This document shows, one piece after another, positions 21,450 through 28,953 of a stretch of DNA of 64,000 nt. The translations under genes were made by a program, and so were the position numbers. Every line of letters begins with the position of its first letter. Position 1 is the first letter of the stretch. The notes under the pieces were generated by a model that had not been told where the DNA came from, made no database searches, and saw nothing but the letters and a program-made list of their open reading frames with translations. The DNA comes from Rosenbergiella epipactidis (GTDB taxonomy: Bacteria > Pseudomonadota > Gammaproteobacteria > Enterobacterales > Enterobacteriaceae), in NCBI RefSeq assembly GCF_018494055.1, contig NZ_JABBFQ010000004.1, forward strand, positions 124,001-188,000, given 5' to 3'.

Positions 21450-22166
21450 ATGCTACGCAAAGTTTTACTCGCTACGCTACTTGTTTCAGCCGTACAAGCT
21501 CATGCTGCTTATCAGTGTGATTCAATCCCTAAAGATGATATTACCCTGTCACCACAAAGTGTCGCTATCGTCGGAAATGATGGCACCATGGTCATTACCC
21601 CTAATGGGGATATTACTTTCAATGGTAAGGCTCTTCAGCCCTCCGCTGCGGTACGTCAGCAAGCCATCAATTATCAAGCTGCTGTGCGTAAAGATATGCC
21701 GTGGATTAATCAGGGTGCGCATCAACGACTCGATCAAGCAAAAACCGCTTTAGACCGAATCATTACCGAAAAACTCGGCGCAGAAAGTGGGATTCATCAA
21801 CGTTTGGATGACTTAAACTCCCAGCTAAAATTACAATTTGCACGAGTTCTCTCGCAGAAAAATGATGTCATGACCTATCATCACAGTGCTATCGATAGCG
21901 TTCATCAAGACAGTGAAAAACTCGTACAAAATGCGATGGGTGGCGTACTACAAGATAGCCTGAATGAAATGGGTAATATGAAGAACCTCAGTAGTAACGG
22001 TAACCCATTACAAGCATTAGTCGGTAATTTGGGTGGTTTGCAACAAGCGGTTCAGCAAGAGTGGAAACAGCACGAAGACGATTTCCAACAATTTGGCCAA
22101 CAAGTTTGCCAACGCGTTACCCAACTTGAGACACAGCGTATCGCGCTCTACAAATCTGCAAAATAA
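21450..22166 (+). CDS. yggN: YggN family exported protein (DUF2884)
   Basis: Predicted periplasmic protein, 238 residues (E. coli 239). ATG 21450 is chosen because it gives a proper signal peptide, MLRKVLLATLLVSAVQAHA, before AYQCDS, and GGAG precedes it; an upstream start at 21363 would overlap yggL. The middle is helical and rich in glutamine, with the family segment QNAMGGVLQDSLNEMG and a C-terminal FQQFGQQVCQRV. Function unknown. It follows yggL by 74 bp and a terminator comes right after. Confidence 0.9.
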   Translation: MLRKVLLATLLVSAVQAHAAYQCDSIPKDDITLSPQSVAIVGNDGTMVITPNGDITFNGKALQPSAAVRQQAINYQAAVRKDMPWINQGAHQRLDQAKTALDRIITEKLGAESGIHQRLDDLNSQLKLQFARVLSQKNDVMTYHHSAIDSVHQDSEKLVQNAMGGVLQDSLNEMGNMKNLSSNGNPLQALVGNLGGLQQAVQQEWKQHEDDFQQFGQQVCQRVTQLETQRIALYKSAK

Positions 22167-22171
22167 AAAGT

Positions 22172-22197
22172 GGGACCCTCGAGGTCCCTTCTTTTTT
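22172..22197 (+). terminator. Terminator of trmB-yggL-yggN
   Basis: GGGACC (22172-22177), CTCGA loop, GGTCCC (22183-22188), then a T-rich tail TTCTTTTTT. It lies 5 bp past the yggN stop codon. Confidence 0.88.
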
Positions 22198-22217
22198 CAG
22201 TATCTGGGAGAAAAGTT

Positions 22218-23207
22218 ATGACGTTTAACGCTCTTTGGCTTACCGACCCTAAAATCGATAAAAATTCCGCTACGCTTTCCGCCGTCGATGAGACCACTCT
22301 CGCCCACCTTCCCGTTACACTTCGCGTCCTTTACTCCTCACTTAATTATAAAGATGCGTTAGCGCTCCGTGCCAAAGCTCCGGTTATCCGCCAGTTTCCA
22401 CTGATACCCGGCATCGATATGATTGGTGAGGTAATTGCCAGCGAATCAACACAGTGGCCAATCGGGAAACTCGCCGTCGTCACTGGCTGGGGAATTGGTG
22501 AACAATATCATGGTGGACTCGCTGAGAAGTTTTCAGCGAAAGCTGAATGGCTGACCGCACTACCGGAGGAGATATCTCCCCTTAATGCGGCGTTAATTGG
22601 TACAGCGGGGCTAACCGCTATGCTCGCCGTTTTACAGTTAGAGCAACAAGGAATTACCCCAGAAAAAGGCCCGATTGCCGTCAGTGGAGCCAGTGGTGGA
22701 GTAGGTAGTTTTAGTACTTGGATTTTAGCGCAACTGGGTTATGAGGTTATCGCCATTAGCGGCGACCGTGATGCCGAGGAATATCTAATTAAGACCTTAG
22801 GTGCTCGTTCAATTCTTTCGAGAAGTGAGCTGTCTGAATCCGGTAAGAAACTCCAGGCCGAACGCTGGGCAGGCGCCATTGATTGTGTTGGAAGCCATAC
22901 CCTCGCTAACTTACTGGCAGCGACGCAGCGCAATGGAACTGTGGTTGCCTGTGGAATGGCTCAAGGCCTCGAACTCAATACCAGTGTGGCGCCCTTTATC
23001 CTCCGCAGTATCCGCTTAGTCGGTGTTGATAGCGTGTACTGCGAAGTCGCGCAGCGTCATGCTGCATGGCAGCGCTTCGCGACATTACTCAAATGTTCGT
23101 CACTACCGATCCCCTATCAAACCATCAAGCTGGATCAAGCCATAGAGCTTGCCGACCGTCTTCTTGAAGGAAAGGTTCGTGGGCGCATCGTTGTACTAAC
23201 CACCTAG
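22218..23207 (+). CDS. acuI: Acrylyl-CoA reductase family oxidoreductase
   Basis: NADPH-dependent medium-chain dehydrogenase/reductase of the YhdH/AcuI type, 329 residues (E. coli 324). ATG 22218 has GGGAG upstream and matches the family N-terminus; an earlier start lies inside the yggN terminator. It has SLNYKDALAL near the N-terminus and a Rossmann motif AVSGASGGVGS. AcuI reduces acrylyl-CoA to propionyl-CoA and so limits a toxic electrophile. It ends 2 bp from the convergent siderophore-reductase gene. The location differs from E. coli, where yhdH is next to the accBC/msrQ area. Confidence 0.88.
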   Translation: MTFNALWLTDPKIDKNSATLSAVDETTLAHLPVTLRVLYSSLNYKDALALRAKAPVIRQFPLIPGIDMIGEVIASESTQWPIGKLAVVTGWGIGEQYHGGLAEKFSAKAEWLTALPEEISPLNAALIGTAGLTAMLAVLQLEQQGITPEKGPIAVSGASGGVGSFSTWILAQLGYEVIAISGDRDAEEYLIKTLGARSILSRSELSESGKKLQAERWAGAIDCVGSHTLANLLAATQRNGTVVACGMAQGLELNTSVAPFILRSIRLVGVDSVYCEVAQRHAAWQRFATLLKCSSLPIPYQTIKLDQAIELADRLLEGKVRGRIVVLTT

Positions 23208-23209
23208 AC

Positions 23210-24004
23210 TTACTCTTTAGCATGCCAATAGGCAACGGCTCTGACTAATTCCGGTGAACACTCTCGTTGCTCAATAAAATGGTCGCTGAGAAGTTTCACC
23301 GCTTTCCCTTCTCCCGTCAGCCAGATGAAATGATCATCAGCTGGGAAATGTAGCGGGTTACTGAGGCTGATACACTGCTCGATACCTTTAGTATCCATTG
23401 TGTGATCTTCTAAACAATGTAAGGTGTAATCGGCAAGTAGCCCCCCTAAGTATTCTTCGACCACTTGGCGCTTGGCAAACGCGATCAGTAGAACGTTGTC
23501 TGCTTGCAAGCGACGTAATCGCCGTTTCATCGCGGGTAAGCCCGTCTCATCGAATACATAAAGTTGCTGGGAATAGTCATCTGGGATGACTAGCGACCCA
23601 CGTGGCCCACCAATCGTTAGCGAATCACCCACATTAACATTCTCCGCCCATTCACTGGCAACGCCTTGCTCATGCCGGTAAAAATCGATAACAAGTGACC
23701 CCTTACCATCAAATTCAAGGGGAGTATAATCTCGAGATTCCGGCCGCTGATTATCTGGCCAAACGATACCTTCATCGGTCACCGTTGGGATGACGGGTGC
23801 CGTTGCGCTCTTTTCAGGGAAAAAGAGTTTAATATGATCGTCAGTACCTGGTGAGGTAAAGCCCTCCAACGCTTGGGAGTGGAAAGTTATGCGCCAAAAT
23901 TGTTCTGCAACCAATTGTTTATCGCTGACCGTTAGGGTGCGAAATTTTAGCTCATTACGAACACGATGCGGTGCCTGTTTACCAGAACTCAGGGTTTTAG
24001 TCAT
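23210..24004 (-). CDS. yqjH: Siderophore-interacting NADPH-dependent ferric reductase
   Basis: Cytoplasmic FAD-binding reductase of the SIP/ViuB family, 264 residues (E. coli YqjH 254). It releases iron from imported ferric siderophores. The FAD motif RDYTPL is near residue 90, IGGPRGSLVIPD binds the cofactor, and the C-terminal NADPH domain contains FIWLTGEGKAVK and ends AVAYWHAKE. A Fur-like sequence lies about 60 bp upstream of the start, so iron repression is likely. No siderophore genes are adjacent; exbBD lies elsewhere in the window. Confidence 0.9.
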   Translation of the reverse strand: MTKTLSSGKQAPHRVRNELKFRTLTVSDKQLVAEQFWRITFHSQALEGFTSPGTDDHIKLFFPEKSATAPVIPTVTDEGIVWPDNQRPESRDYTPLEFDGKGSLVIDFYRHEQGVASEWAENVNVGDSLTIGGPRGSLVIPDDYSQQLYVFDETGLPAMKRRLRRLQADNVLLIAFAKRQVVEEYLGGLLADYTLHCLEDHTMDTKGIEQCISLSNPLHFPADDHFIWLTGEGKAVKLLSDHFIEQRECSPELVRAVAYWHAKE

Positions 24005-24059
24005 ACTTTCTCCTTAGTAAGAATCTGTCGAAGTCTACCTTTGCACGCTTAACTTTAAT

Positions 24060-24078
24060 AGTAATAATGCTTATTATC
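24060..24078. promoter_or_regulatory. Fur box upstream of yqjH
   Basis: The 19-mer AGTAATAATGCTTATTATC matches 13 of 19 positions of the Fur consensus GATAATGATAATCATTATC. It is 56 bp upstream of the reductase start codon, where it would overlap a promoter. Confidence 0.65.
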
Positions 24079-24269
24079 ATGTTACGACAGATATCGACCT
24101 TTACAATCTCGACCAAGAAACCTGTCCACCTCGACCTATTAGGACTTAGATGAAATCTTAGCTTACACTCACTTAAGTCGCCTCATCCCCCTCCAACTAT
24201 TGTTCATTGTCTATACTTGATCGATATACCCGTTGCTTATAAGCCCATGTGTTAAGGAGGCAATTCTCC

Positions 24270-25937
24270 ATGTCGCGACAACAGAAAGAGCCGATCCCGG
24301 ATAACCAAAACGATAATTACGATGAGGACGATCTTTACGAGAACGCTCAGGAATTTGAACTGACTGACCATGACGACGATCATGAACCAGAGCCTGAACA
24401 TATTGCGGGTATGCCGTCTGCAGACGCACTCACCCCCTCAGACCGCTATTTAGAATTATTCGAGGATGTGCAAAACCAGCACATCTTTGAGGACAGCAAA
24501 ACCTTTGCAGATTGCGCGCCTAAGCACGACCCTGTCGATATTCTGATCTCATATCGTAAACTGGCCCGTCGTAACCAAGATTTTTCGCTACGGCAATTTG
24601 TACAGGATAATTTTTACCTGCCGGAAGCGCCTCATAACTATGCTCATGCCGAGCATGAAAAGAGGACGCTCAGCCAGCATATCGATGCACTATGGCCAGT
24701 GATGATTAGAAACCCTCAAAGTCATCATCCCAATACGTCGCTACTCCCCTTACCTAAACCCTATATTGTCCCAGGCGGACGTTTTACCGAGGTATATTAT
24801 TGGGATTCCTACTTTTCAATGCTCGGCTTAGCCGAAAGCGGTAAAGTCGAATTACTAAAAAATATGGCGGATAACTTCGCTTGGTTGATTGAGAAATATG
24901 GCCATATCCCCAATGGTAATAGAACCTATTATCTTAGCCGTTCTCAACCGCCCGTCTTCGCGCTAATGGTTGAGTTATGTGAATCAGCTAATATTGGCGG
25001 TAGCGAGCACTATTTACCCTATCTAATCTCCGAGTATCACTATTGGATGGATGGTTCTGGCTCTCTGAATCCCAATCAAGCATTTCGTCATGTGGTTAAG
25101 ATGCCGGATGGGTCAATGCTTAACCGCTATTGGGACGATCGTGATACGCCTCGCGATGAATCGTGGCGTGAGGATATTGAAACAGCCTCATCATCGAAAA
25201 GACCCTCTAAGGAAGTCTTCCGTGATTTACGGGCAGGTGCCGCCTCTGGATGGGATTACTCATCACGGTGGCTGAGAGACCCGATGAGATTGGCCAGTAT
25301 CCGTACTACGCAATACATTCCCATCGACCTTAATGCGTTTCTCTACAAATTAGAGTGCACGATATCCACTATTGCTAAGAAGAATGGCGAAGAACTTACC
25401 GCTTTAGCATGGGAGAAGAAGGCTGAAGACCGTTTGAATGCGATTAATCACTGGCTATGGGATGCGAAAAGCGGCGTATTTCGCGATTATGACTGGCGTA
25501 GAGAGCAATTCGGACTCTTTAGTGCAGCAACCTCGGTAGCCCTTTTCACCGGACTCGCCACGCCAGTTCAAGCTCAGCGTATCGCTAAACAGATTAACGA
25601 ACAGCTCTTGGCACCTGGCGGGTTAGTCTCCACCACAATTGAAAGTGGTGAACAATGGGATAAACCTAATGCGTGGGCCCCTTTGCAATGGATGACTATT
25701 CAGGGATTAAAAAAATACGGCGAAGATGCGTTAGCAGAGGAGATAGCCGTACGCTGGCTTAAAACAGTCAGTAAACTTTTTAAAGAAAAACACAAACTCG
25801 TCGAAAAATATAATGTGGTGGACGGTGATAACGTGTCTGGCGGCGGCGGCGAATACCCGCTACAGGATGGCTTTGGTTGGACAAATGGCGTGACGCAATG
25901 CCTACTCAATGAATATGGTCATCTTTTAGAGGAATAA
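24270..25937 (+). CDS. treF: Cytoplasmic trehalase
   Basis: Glycoside hydrolase family 37 enzyme splitting trehalose to two glucose. 555 residues (E. coli TreF 549). There is no signal peptide and the acidic N-terminus (runs of D and E up to residue 45) is typical of TreF, not periplasmic TreA. Signature 1, [15 protein letters not shown], and signature 2, [13 protein letters not shown], are intact, as is [16 protein letters not shown] with a catalytic aspartate. ATG 24270 is chosen because AAGGAGG lies 9 bases upstream; a GTG at 24249 has none. It is convergent with the LEA-like gene. Confidence 0.95.
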   Translation: MSRQQKEPIPDNQNDNYDEDDLYENAQEFELTDHDDDHEPEPEHIAGMPSADALTPSDRYLELFEDVQNQHIFEDSKTFADCAPKHDPVDILISYRKLARRNQDFSLRQFVQDNFYLPEAPHNYAHAEHEKRTLSQHIDALWPVMIRNPQSHHPNTSLLPLPKPYIVPGGRFTEVYYWDSYFSMLGLAESGKVELLKNMADNFAWLIEKYGHIPNGNRTYYLSRSQPPVFALMVELCESANIGGSEHYLPYLISEYHYWMDGSGSLNPNQAFRHVVKMPDGSMLNRYWDDRDTPRDESWREDIETASSSKRPSKEVFRDLRAGAASGWDYSSRWLRDPMRLASIRTTQYIPIDLNAFLYKLECTISTIAKKNGEELTALAWEKKAEDRLNAINHWLWDAKSGVFRDYDWRREQFGLFSAATSVALFTGLATPVQAQRIAKQINEQLLAPGGLVSTTIESGEQWDKPNAWAPLQWMTIQGLKKYGEDALAEEIAVRWLKTVSKLFKEKHKLVEKYNVVDGDNVSGGGGEYPLQDGFGWTNGVTQCLLNEYGHLLEE

Positions 25938-25960
25938 AAAAAGGCCTCCTCATGGAGGCC
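25936..25960 (-). terminator. Terminator between treF and the LEA-like gene
   Basis: GGCCTCC (25943-25949), TCAT loop, GGAGGCC (25954-25960). On the minus strand a run of seven T follows (25936-25942), so it chiefly ends the LEA-like gene; it may also stop treF transcripts. Confidence 0.85.
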
Positions 25961-25976
25961 CTTAACCAAGAGCGTA

Positions 25977-26447
25977 TTAGTTTGTGCTATCGCTGATGGA
26001 TTTTTTAGCACTCGCGGCAGCGTCTTTAGTCTTCTGCCAAGCGCTGCTAGCGCCTTGCTTAGTGCTATCTACACCTTTAGAGGTGGCTTCTTTTGTTTTG
26101 TTCCAACCTTCTTTGGCACCTTCTTTGGTTTTATTCCAACCCTTGGTTGTACCTTCTTTGGTCTTGTTCCAGCTGTGCTGTGCACTTTCTTTGGCTTTAG
26201 TGCTGTCGCTGTTGTCGCCTTGTAGACGGTGTTTAGCTTTGTCTACGTTTTCGTTAAGACGATTTTTAGATTCAGTCGTGGTTTCAGATGCACGGTCTTG
26301 AGCTTTTTGAGAAGTCTCAGAAGCGCGGTTTTGCAGTTGCTGAGTCTTTTCTTGCAGTTGCTGGGAAGCGGTTGGCGTTGTATCAGCAAAAGCGTGTGAA
26401 GCCAAAAGAGTCATTGAAATAGCTGCTGCAGTTAATGTCTTTTTCAT
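25977..26447 (-). CDS. Exported protein with 11-residue LEA-like repeats
   Basis: 156 residues, starting at ATG 26447 with AGGA about 9 bases upstream and a clean signal peptide MKKTLTAAAISMTLLASHAFA. The mature part is hydrophilic, has no cysteine and reads as consecutive 11-residue units. Residues 31-85 hold five units (such as ASETSQKAQDR, 42-52); residues 94-148 hold five more (NKTKEGTTKGW, NKTKEGAKEGW, NKTKEATSKGV, DSTKQGASSAW, QKTKDAAASAK). This period and composition resemble group 3 late-embryogenesis-abundant proteins, which form amphipathic helices on drying. A periplasmic protectant role is inference. Convergent with treF; an AT-rich 433-bp region lies upstream. Confidence 0.75.
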   Translation of the reverse strand: MKKTLTAAAISMTLLASHAFADTTPTASQQLQEKTQQLQNRASETSQKAQDRASETTTESKNRLNENVDKAKHRLQGDNSDSTKAKESAQHSWNKTKEGTTKGWNKTKEGAKEGWNKTKEATSKGVDSTKQGASSAWQKTKDAAASAKKSISDSTN

Positions 26448-26880
26448 CTTGATCAATCCTTGTAAGTTGTAATGCCTGCTAAAAACATAGCAACCAAAGT
26501 CAAAACTGACAAGTAATAGGCCCCAAAACGGAATTTTCTTACTTAAAAAGCATTTCACGATCACATAACACGACTGAAGTAATGATTATTTAATCATATA
26601 AGTGGAAACATTAAGTATGAAGATAATAAAAATTCCGCTAATAACTAAGAAAACACTTAAAAGGTGAAATATTCAGATTTTATCGAAAAAAAACCAAAAT
26701 AAAGTAACAATCCTATTTTAAGCGATTTTTAAATTTGTATATGGAAGAGAAAGAGAAAGCCTGACATAATCAACCAAATCTACTTAAATTTAAAAGGATG
26801 AAATTAAGAAGAAAATATTAATACCCTTAACTAATCAATAAACATAAACTTAACTTTAACTGTAATGATTATGGTGTTAT
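26448..26880. other. AT-rich divergent spacer at the island edge
   Basis: 433 bp between the LEA-like gene (minus) and the LuxR-type gene (plus). Very AT-rich with many A and T runs, so promoters for both genes and H-NS binding are plausible. I see no gene or clear operator in it. It marks the shift from core-like to AT-rich composition. Confidence 0.5.
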
Positions 26881-27489
26881 ATGAATAACAAGGAATACGT
26901 TCGTTCTATAGCTATCATTGATACGTGCAATTTCACAAAAATTGCAATTGAATCAGTCTGCCAACAAATATCTAAAAATATATTAGTTCTACGATTTAAT
27001 TCTGTACAAGACCTTATTCAATATCCACAGCGCTCTCAAATTGACCTTGTCTTCTATGATACATTGACCACCAGTAGCGTGATTATCGATCCAGAGTTAG
27101 ACATTAAAAAAATTAGAGAGAGTATTAATGGAGTAAAAATTTGTATTTTTTCAATATTACATCAATTTATGTCGATAAAAAGTGCAGATTACGAAATTGA
27201 CAAGAGATTATCGTTAGAAGATTTTAATTTTTTTACACGTGTTCTCTGCCAAGATGATGGTGAACGCTGTAAGAGAAATTACAGTGTTGTCTTTTACGAT
27301 AGGATCAACCTATCTAAAGAACAAGTATCACTGCTTCGTGGTTATCTATTAAATTTAAACACAAAAAATATCGCTGACATCTTGCAGTGCAATCTCAGAA
27401 AAGTATATTTTTACCGTGAGGGTACACTGCGAAAAGGAAAGCTTAGGGAAAACTTCTATAAAGATATAGGTCGTTTGATTAATCCTTAA
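26881..27489 (+). CDS. Atypical LuxR-type (RcsA/BglJ-like) transcriptional regulator
   Basis: 202 residues. The C-terminal 60 residues fit a LuxR/FixJ helix-turn-helix: LSKEQVSLLRGYLLNLNTKN, then IADILQCNLRKVYFYREGTL, in the positions of the usual LTxRExEVL and IAxxLxxSxxTV segments. The N-terminal part begins like a receiver (YVRSIAIIDTCNF, then DLVFYDT) but lacks a convincing phospho-acceptor set, as in RcsA, BglJ or GadE-like auxiliary regulators. It is AT-rich, has its own terminator, and faces the glycan operon tail by tail. Control of that operon or of Rcs-type genes is an inference from position only. Confidence 0.6.
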   Translation: MNNKEYVRSIAIIDTCNFTKIAIESVCQQISKNILVLRFNSVQDLIQYPQRSQIDLVFYDTLTTSSVIIDPELDIKKIRESINGVKICIFSILHQFMSIKSADYEIDKRLSLEDFNFFTRVLCQDDGERCKRNYSVVFYDRINLSKEQVSLLRGYLLNLNTKNIADILQCNLRKVYFYREGTLRKGKLRENFYKDIGRLINP

Positions 27490-27491
27490 TG

Positions 27492-27535
27492 CGCTAAAGG
27501 CTACGTTGTTATAAAAGCGGAGCCTTTAGCGTTTT
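27492..27535 (+). terminator. Terminator of the LuxR-type gene
   Basis: CGCTAAAGGCT (27492-27502) pairs perfectly with AGCCTTTAGCG (27521-27531) across an 18-base loop, followed by TTTT. It begins 2 bp after the stop codon. Confidence 0.75.
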
Positions 27536-27548
27536 AGGTAGAGGGTTC

Positions 27549-27800
27549 TTAACGTGGAACTTTAATGAACCAACGTAAAGAATTAGAGTATAGCTGGGGG
27601 GATTTAATAATTTTCCCCTCTTCAACCAGTTGAAGTAATAGACTCCTTGTAACGTAGATACTAGAATCACACTTATCTGAAATATCACGAGTTTTAGGCC
27701 ACAACTCTAAATCCGGTAATTGGCCGCGTTGTACCTTCACACTGTTATGCTTCTCGCATAGCTCAGACACAACTTTCAATACTTCATCCTTTTTACTCAT
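27549..27800 (-). CDS. PapI/FaeA-like small winged-helix regulator
   Basis: 83 residues. The pattern of an N-terminal helix (KKDEVLKVVSELCEKH), then ELWPKTRDISDKCDSSIYVT, RSLLLQLVEEGKI and a final SLRWFI strand resembles the FaeA/PapI family of fimbrial phase-variation regulators. PapI itself acts with Lrp at Dam GATC sites; whether this one does is unknown. It is the last reading frame of the minus-strand glycan operon, 25 bp after the acyltransferase. No fimbrial genes are in the window. Confidence 0.55.
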   Translation of the reverse strand: MSKKDEVLKVVSELCEKHNSVKVQRGQLPDLELWPKTRDISDKCDSSIYVTRSLLLQLVEEGKIIKSPQLYSNSLRWFIKVPR

Positions 27801-27825
27801 TGAGTAATCTCCATTATAAACTCAT

Positions 27826-28913
27826 TCATACTCTGAATATATATTTCTTTATTTTTCTCGATAACCGCTCTTCAACATAAAAACAGAAGTAATAGCTGAC
27901 TACCCAGGAAAAAAATAAAGATATAAAAAACAGGTTAAATCTTGCTGAAAAAACCCCAAAGACGTCACTTCCAAAAACCCATGTCGATACATCAATGATA
28001 GCGAAAATAATAGCCATATGTAGTAGATAGATCGAATAAGATATTCTAGAAGTAAAGACTAGAAAACGTGGAACAGTTTTTTTATCTAAATCAAAAATCT
28101 TTATACAAAAAAAGAAAATAAATAAAGCTGGCAGAAACATCCCTCCTATATGAAAATCAGAACAAAAATAAAAAGTCTTCATCTCAAAATACACTAGAGT
28201 TAACAAGATAACTATTGTCAATATAAATACTGAAACCCTCACTCTATTAACCAAGTAAACTATTATTTTAAAATAATGTGCAATAAAATACCCTGAGATA
28301 AACTCAAAGATAATAGGGTTAGTAGCTAAATTAAACCACGCCATTATCCCTTGGCTGATCTCTTTACCTAAGGATATCAAAATAAACTTAATGATAAAGA
28401 TAACAACTAACATAGAAATAATTGCTATCTGTCTTTTTTTAACAATTAGAATGCTAATGCCAACGATAAGGTAAAAAAAAACTCATAGTTCAGTGTCCAG
28501 CCCACATCCAAAATGGGAGCACCATATGAAGGACTTCCCATACTTGATTGGGGTAAAAAAGCTAGACTCTTGATCAAAGCCCAACTGTCTGGATAGGTAG
28601 AGTTAACTATATAGTTTGTGAAAACATAGAGTATTGTGACGATACAATAAGCAGGCCAAATACGTATTACTCTACTACACAGATACTTTACTGAATGAGA
28701 CAGTGATGGAGTACTTCCCGCAGTTGTATAACATGCTAAAAAACCACTGATGATGAAAAAGATATCAACACCTATATAGCCCTTGCGTAAAAATGTCGAC
28801 TCTAACGGATGAATAAACCAACTATAATGGTAGAGTACTACAGAGATTACGGCAATCCCACGTAAGGCTTCGATAGCTACTATATTACTTTTTTTATGAA
28901 TTGACATATTCAC
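27826..28913 (-). pseudogene. Acyltransferase 3 family protein, split by a frameshift at a 9-base homopolymer
   Basis: Two minus-strand frames (28913-28446 and 28413-27826) together make one integral-membrane O-acyltransferase of the OafA/YrhL type. The first starts IVAIEALRGIAVISVVLYHY and carries GYIGVDIFFIISGF and RIWPAY; it runs off frame after WTLNYEFFF. The second carries the remaining helices, including SYSIYLLHMAIIF and FYVEERLS. The break is at a T9 tract (plus-strand A9, 28473-28481). One extra T restores WTLNYEFFFYLIVGISIL and a protein of about 362 residues. So it is either a phase-variable gene in its off state, a recent pseudogene, or a sequencing error. Start has AGGTGA upstream. 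Confidence 0.8.
28473..28481. repeat. A9/T9 homopolymer at the acyltransferase frameshift
   Basis: Nine consecutive A on the plus strand (T9 in the coding strand), exactly where the two acyltransferase frames part. Such tracts slip during replication. Adding one base or losing two joins the frames. Confidence 0.85.
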
Positions 28914-28918
28914 CTCAT

Positions 28919-28948
28919 TTCTAATAGAGGGAAACCCCTCTATTAGAA
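28919..28948. repeat. 13-bp hairpin between autotransporter and acyltransferase genes
   Basis: TTCTAATAGAGGG (28919-28931) pairs perfectly with CCCTCTATTAGAA (28936-28948) around AAAC. It starts 5 bp past the autotransporter stop codon and ends just before the acyltransferase ribosome site. No T run follows in the direction of transcription, so it may be an RNA-stability or partial-termination element within the operon. Confidence 0.6.
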
Positions 28949-28953
28949 TTAAA

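Noticed and set aside
25977..26447. The LEA-like gene as a CRISPR-like or satellite repeat
   Set aside because: The 33-bp DNA periodicity is explained by the 11-residue protein repeat in a frame with start, ribosome site and signal peptide.
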